Below the pieces are notes generated by a model. The model saw only the letters and a program-made list of their open reading frames with translations. It was not told the origin of the DNA and searched no databases. Positions 22,410-34,678 of a stretch of 64,000 nucleotides of DNA are shown piece after piece (position 1 is the first letter of the stretch; each line of letters begins with the position of its first letter). A program made the translations under genes and the position numbers. Source of the stretch: Struthio camelus (lineage: Eukaryota > Chordata > Aves > Struthioniformes > Struthionidae); assembly GCF_040807025.1 (NCBI RefSeq), contig NC_090945.1, forward strand, positions 71,435,088-71,499,087, read 5' to 3'.

Positions 22410-22760
22410 CTGGGGAATTTGTGTTAACGCCGCCCTTCTCCCGCCGCCCGCCGCCCGCCGCCCCTGAGGGCAGCGCGGGCACCGCCCTTCCCGCGCAACG
22501 GTCGCGCCGCGCGCCCGGCTGCGCGCCTCCTCCGCCTTAAAGGGGCCGTTGCGCCTGCCGCGAGCGGGTGCCGCGTGGTTTGAGTTCGCAGCCAGCCGCC
22601 CTCCCGGCGAGGCCTGGCCATCTTGGTCGGCAGCCGGCGGCCTCTCCTGTGGGCTGAACGCTTTTCTGTCCCCGAATCGAGTTCCCCAGAGGTTGGGGCA
22701 AGGCCAGGCCGGTGGGCTGAGCTGGGCAGGGTGCTGGGGGAAGAGTTTCCCCTGACCCAG
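22410..22760. promoter_or_regulatory. isolated CpG island, possible unannotated promoter
   Basis: A compact, strongly CpG-dense island about 3.6 kb upstream of the RAB28 start codon and separate from its promoter island. It contains a CCGCCGC-type tandem repeat (22,441-22,464) and a CCATCTTG motif (22,616-22,626), which on the minus strand is AAGATGG, the YY1 core common at housekeeping start sites. The translations are Arg/Gly/Ala-rich and not credible proteins. It could drive a non-coding RNA, in which case the motif orientation favours the minus strand. It could instead be a RAB28-associated alternative promoter or an orphan island. No donor site I could find settles this. Confidence 0.5.
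22441..22464. repeat. CCGCCGC heptamer tandem repeat
   Basis: About three imperfect CCGCCGC/CCCGCCG units within the orphan CpG island. The G-rich complement has quadruplex potential. Confidence 0.6.
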
Positions 22761-23764
22761 CTGTGGTCCTCGAAGAGCAGAGGTTTTAAGCTAGTCTCCT
22801 AGTGGAAAAATGTGGAAGTAACGAAGGATCAGAAGTGTGTGTGTATATTTTTACTTGCTAACCTATGCTAGGAGAGCACTGTTTTGTAACAGCTGTTGTA
22901 AATGATGTAGGGGTGGAGCCCTCTTTCTTCCCCAGTTGTCAGTAACTTCATTGGGGAAACTTGGAATTCAGCTTTTTTTTTGTTTTTTCTTTCTCTTTTA
23001 AGGTGATTAAGGCAGAATCAGTATAGTCAAAAATTTACTGGTCCCTTTAATGTTTTTAAATGATTTGTCTCTGCCCAGATGAGATGTGGAAGTTCTAAGT
23101 GTTTAATTGTAAAACAGTTCAGTACTTCAGAAATCCTGAAGGCAAATTCCATGTTTGTTCCAGTGGCCCTGCCTTCCAGGAGGAGCTGCTTGAGGCCTAT
23201 TAAGATGTGGATCTTGCTCAAGTTCCTCATCAGTAGAAGTCACAGTATAATTAGGCTAAAAGATGTTTTAAAATGGGAAGTAGTTGATGAGTAAATGTTT
23301 TAATTTACAGTGAAGTATGAAGTGTCAAAGATGTGTCTGTCTGGTTTTGCATTAGAACACAAGGTCTTGTCTGCCCTTTTTTTGCAGAATGTTACTGGGA
23401 AAGCTTTTGGCCTCCATTCTGCAAACACTTGAATACATAAGGGGGTTTTTGGTAGTTTTTTGTTTTTTTGCATAAGGAATATTCTTGAGCCCGTTGAGGA
23501 CTGAGTAAAACTGTATTTTTAAGACTGGAAACTTCTGACATAGTTTCCAAGCAGGAAAACCTGACTGAGAGGGGAATGATTTCTGTTCAGATGTTATACA
23601 AAGTTGTTTTAAATATTCTTAGCTTGATATTGTATCCATTAAAGCACATATATACTTAAAACAGTTTTAGCTGCCTCTTTTACTCAAGTTGCTGTGTAAA
23701 CCATGCCCAAAGAACTCTTATCCCTTGTCATATTGTTAGGATATGTCTGATGGGGCCTTGCAGA
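22761..23764. other. intergenic, no gene recognised
   Basis: A transition from the CpG island to AT-rich DNA. It has T-runs near 22,970-22,990 and no coding signal. Confidence 0.35.
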
Positions 23765-24645
23765 CTATTGGATATTTTTGTTAATGACTCTGAACTAAAG
23801 AATATGATTATTAAAGTTGCAGCTATAACCAACTTGGGAGGGATTGCATGCACTTTGAAGGACAGTCAATAAAAATATTTTAAAATAATACATAAAGTTA
23901 TGTTGACAAATTGGATGAATAGCCTGAAAAATAGGATGAAAATCAATGGGGACATGTACAAAGCACTAGATTTAAATAGGAATAAAACCTTAACAGAATG
24001 TAAAGTGCTGATAACAGTTCTGCAAAAGAGGATTCAGAGATCCTTTTAGTAAATTCGAAACAGTATGAGTCAGCAATGTCATACCGTGAAGAAAGCAAAC
24101 ATCATACTGGGATATATAAACAGGAGTCTCGTATGCAAGACACATGAAGTAATACTTCCACTCTACTCAGTACTCATAAGGCCTCAACCAAAGTACTGTA
24201 TCCAGCTTTTGGCACAACACTTCAAAAAGTGGAGAGGGGCCAAAGGAAAGCAACAAGAATAATCAGAAGCCTAGAAAAGACAACCCAGGGAAAGACTGAA
24301 AGAAGAGGAGTTGTTTAGTCTACAGAGGAGAAGACTGAGTGAAGACATGCTAACAGTTTTCAAATACGTGAAAGACTGCTGTAAAGAGGAGGTTATAAAC
24401 TATTCTCTATGGTCACTATGCATAATAAAATAATAGTTTAAAAATCAGTTCAGGTATTAGAAAGGGGTTCTCACTATTTATCTGTAAGGATAGAAAAATT
24501 CTGAATATTTTGTGTAGGAAAATTGTGAAGTTATCATTTTTTTTTTTTGGAGAAGGTTAGACAAACAGTTGTCAAGAATGGTTGAGGTCTGACTAATCAT
24601 GGTAAAAAGGGAAAAGAGACTGGACTAGGTATGATACTTTCTGTT
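23765..24645 (+). mobile_element. old CR1 LINE relic (RT thumb to 3' end)
   Basis: Degenerate CR1 reverse transcriptase on the + strand. Near 23,765 it reads like FVNDSEL (compare FINDLEEG). At 24,065-24,200 a frame reads MSQQCHTVKKANIILGY followed by EVILPLYSVLIRP, matching the CR1 blocks [17 protein letters not shown] and [18 protein letters not shown]. Near 24,300-24,390 ELFSLQRRRLSEDMLTVFKY matches [20 protein letters not shown]. The end near 24,645 resembles the 'GGACTAG' 3' end of CR1. Several stops and indels make it a dead fragment, older than the 15-19 kb copy and in the opposite orientation. Confidence 0.88.
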
Positions 24646-25589
24646 ATACTGATTTCTTATATTAGCACAATATATATATCTTAAGTGTTAATTTATCTTG
24701 TTGCTGTTGGAAAGCCCAACCAACTATAATGAAGGGGCTTAGCTCTTCTGCAAAAAGATCTAGATAGAGTGAAAGTATAGCTCGTCTGTCAAAACTGATA
24801 CTTTTCTGTTCTTAACAGAAGGTAGTCACAAACCATGGTTTTTATGCTTTCCGAGGAAATAACCCAGGGACCTCCCTCCCCCTTTTTTTATTTAAGGTCT
24901 TCACCTGTCAGCAGATCCCCTTTGTCTGAAGGCCCGTAGGTTAACAACCTAAGTGAGGACACTACAGAGTAAGTGGGACAGCATGAAATAATAGAATCAG
25001 TGATTTGGATTAATATAGTTTATCTCTGTATGGAACTGTGGTTAAAACTGCACTGGTAGGTAGTAACCCCAATTTGGTCTCCATTCAATGCTTTTCAACT
25101 AACTTCCTTGGACACCTGTAGCTCCTTATGAATAAAAAGGCCAAGAAAAAGTTTTCAAAGCTGTGGCTGCTGAATTGTGTGGGAATTTTGCACAGCAATG
25201 CTGTGAGAGAGAAGTATAATGAGATTAATGCAAGATTTTGTGATATTGTATGAACTGTTCAGCCAAAACTGTGTAGACTACAAGCTGATAAAGATCATTT
25301 GACAATATATGGGCACTTGCTTGGTACGCAGTATTTCACTTATTCATGAGCAATAATCTCTTGGGAATAGACTTTTCATTATTCCTGATGACACACAATA
25401 AGAAAACAACACAAAACAACTTCTAGATTTCCAGGACAGCCTGTACCAGGCCATTAATCAGAATTAAACATAAGAGTCACCGAAACTTTTTAAAGGGGTA
25501 AACCAAGCCAAGCGTTTAGCGAAGGCAAGGGAACGATTTTTCTGAGAGAAGCGCCTATTGCACCCTGCCAGGCATAAGTGCGCCAGAGC
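24646..25589. other. intergenic upstream of RAB28 promoter
   Basis: AT-rich DNA leading into the RAB28 CpG island; no gene or clear repeat recognised. Confidence 0.35.
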
Positions 25590-26235
25590 TAATTTATTTC
25601 TGAGGGGGCTCTCTGCGAGCGGGGCTGGGGGCCCCGCAGCAGGCCCGAGGAGCACCGCATGGCCCCAGCCCCTACTCCGGGCAGCTCACGGCGCGGCCCG
25701 GCGGCAGCCCTGCAGAAGCTTCTCCCGAGGCGGCGGGCAGGGGCAGCCCGATCGGCCGTGGCCGGGTTAGGGGTTAGGCAGCTCCGCGACCCGGGCGAGG
25801 CCACCGCCGGCCCTTCGCTCCCTCAGCTGCCCCGGGAGGGCGGCGGGAGCCGCCCCAGCCCCGTCGGGCGGCGGGGCTGTCAGGCACTGGCAGGCGTGGC
25901 CAAGGCCATATTCCCGCCCCTAGGCGGGGCCGACACGCTCTTCCCCTCGCCGAAGGTGGCGCTCGTTCCGCTACCGCCGCTGCGACCTCTGACCTCTCCG
26001 TTGCTCGGTTACCGCGCGGGGCGTCAATCGGGGGCTCAACCACCGCCGCTCGTATTGGCGAGCGGGCTAAACCATTCGCCCGCCCGCTGCGGGGGGAGTG
26101 AGAGCGTAGCGGGTGCCCTGCTTGCTCGCGGCTTGTCGCTCTAGCTCCCGCCCTTGAGCTATCCTTTCCCCTCCCCTACGGTCTCTCGTTGGTTTCGGCC
26201 CGAGCGGGCCTTAGCGACGGCGGGCGCGCTGGAGG

Positions 26236-26246
26236 AAGATGGCGGC
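26236..26246 (+). promoter_or_regulatory. YY1-type motif AAGATGGCGGC
   Basis: An exact match to the extended YY1 consensus in sense orientation, 145 bases upstream of the RAB28 start codon. In many housekeeping genes this motif lies just downstream of the transcription start. Here it also contains an ATG that opens a short upstream ORF. Confidence 0.7.
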
Positions 26247-26277
26247 TCCGGCCTCTGCGCCGCTGCCGGCTCCGTGA
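26239..26277 (+). other. 12-codon upstream ORF in the RAB28 5' leader
   Basis: The ATG inside the YY1 motif opens a 12-residue Ala/Pro-rich reading frame (MAAPASAPLPAP) ending at TGA 26,275-26,277. That stop is 103 bases before the RAB28 ATG. Its initiation context is strong (A at -3, G at +4), better at +4 than that of the main start (A at -3, T at +4). If transcription begins upstream of 26,239 it could reduce RAB28 translation. The start site is not known from sequence alone. Confidence 0.45.
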
Positions 26278-26380
26278 CCGCGGCACTCGTTCCCTTTCCC
26301 CGTCCCCTCCGCGCTTCCGCGCCCCGACCCTCCCGCCTGCCCTCCGCCTCTTCTCCTTTCCCGCCGGGGCCTTAGGGACC

Positions 26381-26458
26381 ATGTCGGACTCAGAGGAGGA
26401 GGAGAGTCGGGACCGCCAGCTCAAGCTAGCGTTGTTGGGGGACGGCACCTCTGGCAAG
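26381..26458 (+). CDS. RAB28: RAB28 coding exon 1 (residues 1-26)
   Basis: First coding exon of the small GTPase Rab28. It starts at ATG in ACCATGT context and encodes an acidic N-terminus (MSDSEEEESRD) followed by the first beta strand and most of the P-loop, GDGTSGK at residues 20-26. The residue after K26 is the Mg-binding Thr27 in exon 2, so intron 1 (phase 0) splits the GxxxxGKT motif. The donor is GTCAGT at 26,459. The run of four Glu is one longer than in human RAB28 as I recall it, shifting numbering by one. Rab28 is a divergent, farnesylated Rab of cilia and photoreceptors; loss in humans causes cone-rod dystrophy. Confidence 0.97.
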
Positions 26459-29400
26459 GTCAGTGCCGGTCCCCCAGCCCCTTCGGCCTTCCCCCGCCTC
26501 ACTTTCCCGCTGCCTTCCCTGCCCGCTGAGGAGGGAGCAGCCCGCAGCGTTTCGAGTCCGTGGCGCTGTCGCGATACCAGGCGCCGTGACTGACGCCGGC
26601 AGACGTTTCCCCTCCCGCCGCCCCACGCTGCGCCCTCTCCGTGGCCTCCCCCGCGTGTGCGTGGCAGGGGCGTAGCGGAGGCCTAGGACGGGTCCCTGCC
26701 GCGCTGGCTCCGCAGGCAGGTGCGGGCTCCTCGCTGGCCAGCTTAGCTCTGGGGCGGCTTGCGTCTGCCCCTAAGGAGCCTCAGCCGGAACTGCCCCGGC
26801 GCTCGGCAGCGAAACCCTCTAACAGGGTTTTCGTAGCCTCGTAGCACCGGATGAGGTGACCCCTAAGCCACCAAATGGACGTTTGTTCGTTTGATCCAGT
26901 TTTCTTGGGTGTCTTGATTAAAATGAGTGGCTGACAGCGTAGTTTGTATGGTACTGCTTGGTACTGAGTTTCCCGCTGATAGCCGTGCGCCGCAGGCTTG
27001 GTACTGGCAATGCATGTTTTTGCAGCACTGAGGTTGCCAGAATAGTCCGAAGTGCCTAGCGCCTGCAAACGCGTGGGAAAGGGTTGGGATCGGGGCGAGC
27101 ACGTGAACTGGTTGTTCCCGCCAAAATAACGAGGGGTGGAAGAGTTGCTTAGGTTGATTGCGTTATCTTTTCATTTAAGTCTCAGAGTTAATAACGTACT
27201 GAGATGGGTAAAACAGTTTACATCTATTCAGGTTACTGTTTCAGGGTTTTGGAAAGATGCTTCTGGGTTAATTTAGTCTTGGTTTGTGTGTGTGTGTTTT
27301 TTTTTTTTAGAGTTTTTTTTTTCCCTGTATGAAATCAGTGCAGTTAAGTACTGTTCATAAATTATGGTTTATTGCCTGTGAGTGTAATTCATACTTAACT
27401 TTTAAAAAGAGGGAAATTTGGGCGAATACACACCAAATAAGGCAAAACAGAGGCAACTTTCTTGTCTATGGAAATAATCACTGATCTTTATTAGACATGT
27501 GTTAACTTATCTGCTGCAATGTGTAATCTGAATGCTTTTGTGAGACTCATTTAAAAGTACTAATTTTTAAACAGGTGTTGAAGAATATGGTTTTTCATTT
27601 GTCATTAACTTTTGAAAATGCAGGGGAGACAGGATGTCTGCTTTACTTACAGTTCAAGTGAAAAATAGAAATGTTCTTAGAGGTTGGTTAAATAAAACTG
27701 CCTGCCATTAATAAAAAAGAGCTCTTAGTAAAAATAGGTGCATGGCTTTGTTCAGTTACTCATGTGGAATTTTATGTTAGAACAAAAAGTTGTTTCTGAT
27801 TCTGTTTCTGAAGCACTGTTGCTTTCATGTGAGTTAGTAGATAATCACTCAGAGTTGTCCATGTGATGAGAGCATAATGAATGCACAACTGGATAGCTGG
27901 AGTGCTACTTTCATGGGTAACTTTCCCCAGGAGTTTTCCATTCAAAACGAGGAATCCTTTTGCTACTGCTGTTCAGCACCTTGTGGCAAGACCTCTCACC
28001 AAACATGAGTTTTCAAGCGCTCTTGAGTTTTGATGTATGTTCCTGCTGGTTCCTACCTCTCGTCTGGGAGCTGCCAGTCACTGAATCTCCTGCTAGGTCT
28101 AGGAATCCTGTGATTCAAGTGTAGCTTATTTTGCATAAGCAGCAGTAACATTATGGTGGGCTGCTTTTCCTCTTATTCCCCCTAGATGATGCTGTAATAG
28201 AGGCTTCTTCCAGCTATCCTGCTGGCTTAGCAGCAAACAGTTGCAATAATGGATTTGTAGTAAAATCTGGTAAAAATAAAGAAGTGATTGGGTTTTGGTA
28301 TGGGAGGGATAAGAGCACCTCTGAAGACTAAATCATTGAAGTTCCTCTCCTTTGTTGTTTTCTCATTCTTGCTGAAACATGTGTATGTCTATATATTTTC
28401 AACTCTGGCCTGTTTCTCGCATCTGTTTCACATCTGGTCTTTACACACATGCATACTTAGCCTCTCATTCACTGTGGAAGGTATTGTTTTTTCTCTCCTG
28501 TCACTAGGATTGCTGGACAGGAGGAGTGTAGGATATACTGGCAGACACCTCTGAAATACTGTATCTTATGCATTCATTGTGAGATTTCCACATTTCACTT
28601 AGTTCCATAGCTTTTTCCTTTTTATACCCTCCCTCTTGGCCATCAAGAGCAGTCTGGTCTTCAGTTCTCCAAAAATGATGTCTTTGTGTCAGTTGACTGA
28701 AGATGATAACTTGCGTTTATTTTCCTTGTCCAATATCACACATTGTTTAGGGGCAGTGTGATACATGTTCTGTGGAACTGTTGGTAGCAGTTCAAAAACA
28801 AATCGGCATCAGTTCAAGCTGAGGGCAATGGTTATGTTTCCACCAGCTAGGAATTGCTCTCTTCATGAGGCAAGGGAGGGATGTTTTACCTCTATTCATT
28901 TGTTCTAGGGTGGCTGAACGAATGATTCGATACTTAAGAGTTTTAAGGGAAGGAATATGCACTGCTAGAGTAAGGTTTAAGGGGAGAGGAGTTGAAAGAG
29001 AAGAAAGAATGAGAGGAGTGTGGGACAGAGTCTGAAAGAGTATTATGGTAAAATAGAGTCAGTAAGGAATGGATAAGCCGTTGAAAAGAAAAATTAAGGA
29101 AGATGAGCTATGTTAGTAAGAAAATAATACTAGAAAATGATTTAAATAAAGTAGACAAAAACTCAGAACACAATCTGAAAAGAAATCGGAAATTGGAAGT
29201 GGGGACAGTGTGAGACAAAAATAAACAGCTATTATTAATAATAATTTTTTTCCTGAATGTTGATTCCTAGAAGGAACAGAGATGCATAAGGCTGCTGTGT
29301 GTATATAAGTTTTAAATCAACTTTCTTGCCCCATGCTTCTTGAGCTAAATATGTTTTTCATTAAAATAAATCGGTGGTACTAGTATGGATTGCAAAAAAA

Positions 29401-32400
29401 AAAAAAATTATAATCGTATTTCTACTCTTGCTGCGCGCAGGTTGGCATAATGTTAAAATACATGGCAATGTTGATTTGAACTGGAACCATTCTGATTTGC
29501 TACTGTTGCAGAAACTTTGGGCCTCTGGAAGTAAATCTTGGAGCTATTCACAGGAAAGGAGGTCCTGAAAAACAGACATGCAGAAGGAGAAAAGCAGTTG
29601 CAGTTCTGTCTTTCTGCCATCCCCTGCAACTGGCGACTAGAGTAGGGTACGTGGAACACCTTCCCTTTGCCTTCTCCTGCTGCCATCAGATGTTGAAAAT
29701 GCAGGTGCCCAACCTAGTGTGGGAGTTTGTTGGAATTGATACACAGGCTGTGATAGCTGAGTGATGCCACTTCCTTCAGGATATTTGAGGATACTATTTT
29801 TTTTTAAACAGTGTGCTAATCCTGGATCTTGTTGTTATACTTAGCCTCAAAATCTGTAGAAATGTTTACTAATTGTTGCCACTGTTTAATGCTGTAAATG
29901 GGAAACTTATTTCAGTTGTCCTGTGTAGATTGGCCTGCATGAATATTTCTTCATAAATTAATATGAAATTTCAGTCTTGATAAGTTCCTCTTCAGTAAGG
30001 AGAGGTGGAATGGAAAGACGTTAGCTTCATATAATAGAACTATTTCCTTTGTTTCAAAATATTATCTAAATTTTTTTTATTAGATAGCTGTATAGTTTCC
30101 CCCCCACACCATAAAACTAGACTGTTCTCAGTGAGTAGTTCTCTATGCTGAACAGGTTTTTTTTTTAATAATAGTTATTACATTTCCTTCATTTAGCTAA
30201 CGTTTCTTTTCGTTTTATCTGTCTTAAGTTTTTTGCTAGTAGGGATAGCTACTTGAGGGGTGAGTGTTGCTGTGCTTAGAGAATGGCCTTGGCATTCTAG
30301 AAGGGAATGAGAGAAATGAATTCTCAGTAGGTTGGTGAAGCTGGTATGTGAATAAAAATTTGTGGCTTTAGGACTATATCCTTATGCGTTATGCGCATTG
30401 ACTCTTAGCTTTAGTTTTTTGTTTTTATAACTGTGATACTATGCTTTGGCATCCCTTTCTGAAAGCTTTCTTCTGTAGGATTTTATTCAAATAACTGTCT
30501 TTGGCAGGGTTTTCTCTATGAGTTCCCGCATTATCCTGGTGAGTAAAAAGTTTCAGTTAGAGCTGGCTGTCGTTACTTGTGCTTTGTGACCTGTCTGCTA
30601 CTATATCATAAATATTTTTGTTTTCTTTTTCTATTTACCTGTAGTCATTTAGCAATAGCTTGGCAGCACAGCTTATGTGGTGAGTTGATGACACTGAACA
30701 ATACAAGGAAGATTCTCTTTCTTGCCTTGCCCTTGCAGTTTAATTGCATCTTTGTTTATCTCCAAATTGGTCCCCTAAAATCCCTTTATAGTTAAAATAC
30801 AGTATTTTATATATATTTTTTTCACTGCTGTCTTGATTGCAGTTTGTTAGTACCCGATGAACTTTTTTTGTCTTAAAAGAGGGGGTTTGTAAGACCAAGA
30901 TTCAAAAATGTATTGCTATTTGGAAAAGCATATAAGCGTTTGCTTTAAAACTTTAAAACAAATGTCTGAATTTACTCAGGTCTAATGGAAAATCTACTGT
31001 GAGAGTTGGTACTCTGGTTGTCTTACTAGACATGTCAAGGAACAAGGCCTTGCTGAAATTACGTTATCCTCTGATTGCCAAATTAATGGCCGAAACTTTA
31101 TGAATCGAGCGTGATCTTCTTAAAAATAGTTACTGATTATTTAATTATTTTTTTTAAAGCTAGAGTTGCATTAAACCATTATTTAATTTTTATTTTTGTT
31201 ACGTTAATCCTACCCGTCATAGCTTTACAAGCAAAACTGTTGTGCGGCATCTTTTATGGGAAGCATGGCAGAGAACAATTTCAGGACTGAAGGGAGAATT
31301 TGCATTGTAAAAGTACCTGAATATGCATTGGGATAACTTCTCTATTTCCTGTTGTGGAGGAGTTTGAACTGTATTTTTTTATTTTATAGTATTTTCTGGA
31401 TAAATGCTTGTTCTGTGAGTAAGTAGAGGACTCCAATCTGGTAATCCTACGCCTTTCATGAGCACTAACATTCACTAGAAAAAAAAGAAGGAGTTAGTCA
31501 ACGATTTTCTGCTATAAATTCCTTTACATTCGGGAGCTCAGTAGAAAAAACTATTTTAAGAGAACTTTGCCATGCTGTTGATCACTTCTTGCTCTTATTG
31601 GTTGACTGTTTTTTAACTTATGTTGTTTATTTTTACTAACACCCCTAGAAGCCTTCAGGGAATATTGAGTGTCACAGAGTGATAAAGTTAATGTTTACTG
31701 AGTCCTTAAAACAAGAAGGGAGTGGCTGCTTATTTAATGGGGATCTAAATTAGTGTTTTGGGGAATACAGAATACTGTAATATAGTCAGATGATATTTTA
31801 AGCTATACTCTGGATGGTAGTTGCTTTTCTTTAATGAAAAAGAAAATTGCAAAGAAAAGACTGTGAAGTGTATTTCTGCAATGTTCTTGTTCTTATCTAC
31901 CTCACTTAAGGTCATGACAGTTTTAAAACAGTGTCTTTATAATCCTGAAGCGCTAACTATTGAGATGGAAAAATCAATGCTACTGAGTTTTTAATATTAC
32001 AGGCCAAATTTGTATTGAATTTTATTTTGCACGTCATTAATATTGCAGTCACATAGCTACAGCTAGAATAATCTTCTTAAGATTCATCCTCTGTGGTTTT
32101 CAGCCTTTCCACAGCGATATGAATATATATGCTATTCCTAGTTTACTTGCTTTTTCATTTATTTATTTATTTTTCATCCTCTCAGGGCTTGAGTTCAATG
32201 AAGTAAGTAAAAATGTTGCCTGTGTGTGTGGTGTTTTTTTTTGATTATTTCCTGAACATATCTTCTCATCTCAAAATACCTGTTATTATATGACAGCAAT
32301 AGGAACATAAATGTGATACAAGCAAGAAAGCAGTAAATCTTGTGTTATTTACTTCACAGGTAATTTTATGTTTGAATAAATGTTTGCCTATTCATACTAG

Positions 32401-33807
32401 AGCTTTAGTGCTGGAGCTCTGGTGGTCATGTTTTCATGCAGAAAAAGAGTAAGTTGCCTTTTTATTCTGTGTACTTATTTGACATATTACTACCGTAATT
32501 TAGATCTTTGTTATAACAGTTCTGTTAGTAGAACTTGTCTGTTCTTACTTTTCAGCACTACTGGCTTTATTTTACTATTGCATTTTTAACTAAATGTGCT
32601 CTAACAGCAATTTCTAATAACTGTTGATGTGACTTACTTCTTGAGGTCTTGATGAACTGAAAGTTAACAAAAACTCCTTTTTGCTAATCTTGAGTTTTCT
32701 TTCATAGGGGGTCTATGAAGTTGTTAAATTTCTTTTCTTTTTTTTCTGCATAAGTAAATTTGGTTAGGTTTTCTTTTTGCATTTACTTTATTTTCATATT
32801 TTCAGATGTGATGTTAATGGGAGATTTGTAAATGTGTGCCTCTAATTTGATGTAGAATACATGTTTAGCTAAATGGCATTTGCATGTAATATATTTTATT
32901 TTTTAGATAATATACAAATAGTTTGTAATTGCACTTTTCTTTTTGTATTTTTTAACCTTAGGTTGTGGCTTTTTTTTTGCCTTGCATGGAGAGTTTAAAC
33001 TGCTAGTGAAAGAATTGAAATACCATGCTTTATTACTTTATGTAAATTAATTGTGCATCCTTTTAGAGGTAGTAGTAGAAGTAGCATTCCTTAGTAAAGC
33101 TGATATTCTTTATTAAGCTAACGATATATTGGTCTACTTTCATAAAGCCACAAAATACAAATCTAAGAAATACATTTCCAAAGCTCTTTTTGGAGGAATG
33201 GTTCTGCAAATGGACATTCTTAACATGAGTTTAATCTCTTTTCTGTGTACAAATGTTTACAGGCTTTTTTCTCGTCTTAGACTTCATGTAATAACTGATT
33301 CTGAAACTGTCGTGTACAGTGGCAGGAGTCCTGCAGCACTTTGGAGTCCCCGTGGGACTCTGCACTGTGCAGATGTCTGGTCCCTCCCAGAATATTGGTT
33401 TGGGATTGTGGTGTGCTGTACCAAGGTTGGACCCTTGTTTTGGAAATGAGCGCTTTTTAAAAATAGGAAGCTCTTCAGGTGTGGATGGTGTCACTTAGAT
33501 ATGTGTGCAGTTGAGCATACTAATGGCATTTCATTGAAATCTGTGTAATATTCTGTAATTTGGATATCACACTGTCTTTGAAATATAACGGAAACATGCG
33601 TCTGGCTTCTTCTTACATACATTAGTAGCCTTTGCCACCTTCTTTTATTATGTTGAAGCTGGCTGGAATGCTTGTCAATGCAAATCCACGAACACTGTCA
33701 GCATGCATTGATTTTAAAAGTGCTTAACTGTATTATGTACTTCTGGTTTCACATCAAGTTTTTGGCCTTTTACAATGTCAACTTAATTTGATACTGTTCT
33801 ATTTTAG
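26459..33807 (+). other. RAB28: RAB28 intron 1
   Basis: About 7.3 kb, starting within the CpG island and then AT-rich. It contains a short (TG)n-T tract near 27,282-27,310, an A-run at 29,394-29,407 and several poly-T tracts. No exon, RNA gene or recognisable transposon was found. The acceptor is a TCTATTTTAG-type pyrimidine tract at 33,798-33,807. Confidence 0.85.
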
Positions 33808-33904
33808 ACGTCCTTAGCCACACGTTTTGCTCAAGAAACTTTTGGAAAACAGTACAAACAAACTGTAGGACTGGACTTCTTCTTGAAAAGGATAACATTG
33901 CCAG
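33808..33904 (+). CDS. RAB28: RAB28 coding exon 2 (residues 27-58 plus one base)
   Basis: 97 bases flanked by TTTTAG and GTAAGA. It begins with T27-S28, completing the P-loop; T27 binds the Mg ion and corresponds to human T26. It carries switch I with [19 protein letters not shown], where T45 is the conserved switch-I threonine, then KRITLPG at the start of strand beta2. It leaves phase 1, with the codon for G59 shared with exon 3. The sequence closely matches vertebrate RAB28 and has no stop or frameshift. Switch I senses the gamma-phosphate of GTP and contacts effectors. Confidence 0.97.
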
Positions 33905-34610
33905 GTAAGAGAATAAAGAATATACGACTGAAAGGTTGGGCAGCAGTAATTCTTGCAAAAACTTAGTCTTCAAAGTAAAGTACACTAAATAAGCTTACTA
34001 CAGTGCTTTTTATGACAAAGTAGATTACGTTATTAAGAGAAAATTTTCTTAGTATGCTCTTACCCGGTGACAAGGGGTTATATATTTGCAACTTTTATCT
34101 TTAAGTACTTTAGTAAAACATTGAATTCAAGTAAGAGCAGTGTTAGCTATATTCATAATTGTTAAGCATGCTGTTTGTCCGTGTGGGTAATGTGACATAT
34201 AACAAAGAAATAAAACTTTAAATATATTTGTTGAAAAAATGCATGCTTTTTGAAAGAAACAAAATTTTTAAACAAAATACACAACTGGCATTTGGGTTGT
34301 GTGGAGAAGGATAATGTAGCTATGGAATCGCAGTGCTCTAATATGTGAATGCTGTTTTATGCAAGGCAGCATGAAATTGCTGGCATTTAATAGACCACTA
34401 AAATTTAGGGTCCCTCGGCACTCATAAAAATACAGTTTGAGCATTCAAGATGTTTCATTTCACGACGGCAAAGAAACTATTTAGATGCCAGTTGCGGCAA
34501 ACTGCATGGAAAATGCAAAGAAATAATTAAAAAAGAATAGCTGCTGCTAGAAGTTTTTTTTTCTGAACAATTGGAAGTTTAAAGTGAGATTTTTTTTTTT
34601 CATTGATCTG

Positions 34611-34678
34611 TGGTTTCTCAATTTGTAAGCATGAAAGTATTTCATGGTTGCTCAATTTGTAAGCATGAGAGTGTTTCA
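34611..34678. repeat. 34-bp tandem duplication, two copies
   Basis: Copies at 34,611-34,644 and 34,645-34,678 are head to tail and differ at three positions, each containing CTCAATTTGTAAGCATGA. A local slippage duplication inside intron 2; no function is suggested. Confidence 0.95.

Larger units (their letters stand above)
25590..26840 (+). promoter_or_regulatory. RAB28: RAB28 CpG-island promoter
   Basis: A 1.2-kb CpG-dense island spanning the RAB28 first exon. No TATA box is seen. It contains paired GC boxes (CCCGCCCC at 25,913-25,920 and GGCGGGGC at 25,923-25,930), an inverted CCAAT box (ATTGG at 26,054-26,058) and a YY1-type element at 26,236-26,246. This is the architecture of a broadly expressed housekeeping promoter. 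The start site is probably between about 26,100 and 26,240, inferred from motif placement. The island runs some 380 bp into intron 1. Confidence 0.85.

Noticed and set aside
22424..22621. Arg-rich 65-codon minus-strand frame
   Set aside because: Composition artefact of the orphan CpG island; no domain.
24065..24262. Possible small gene, 65 codons
   Set aside because: The translation is a piece of CR1 reverse transcriptase within a broken relic.
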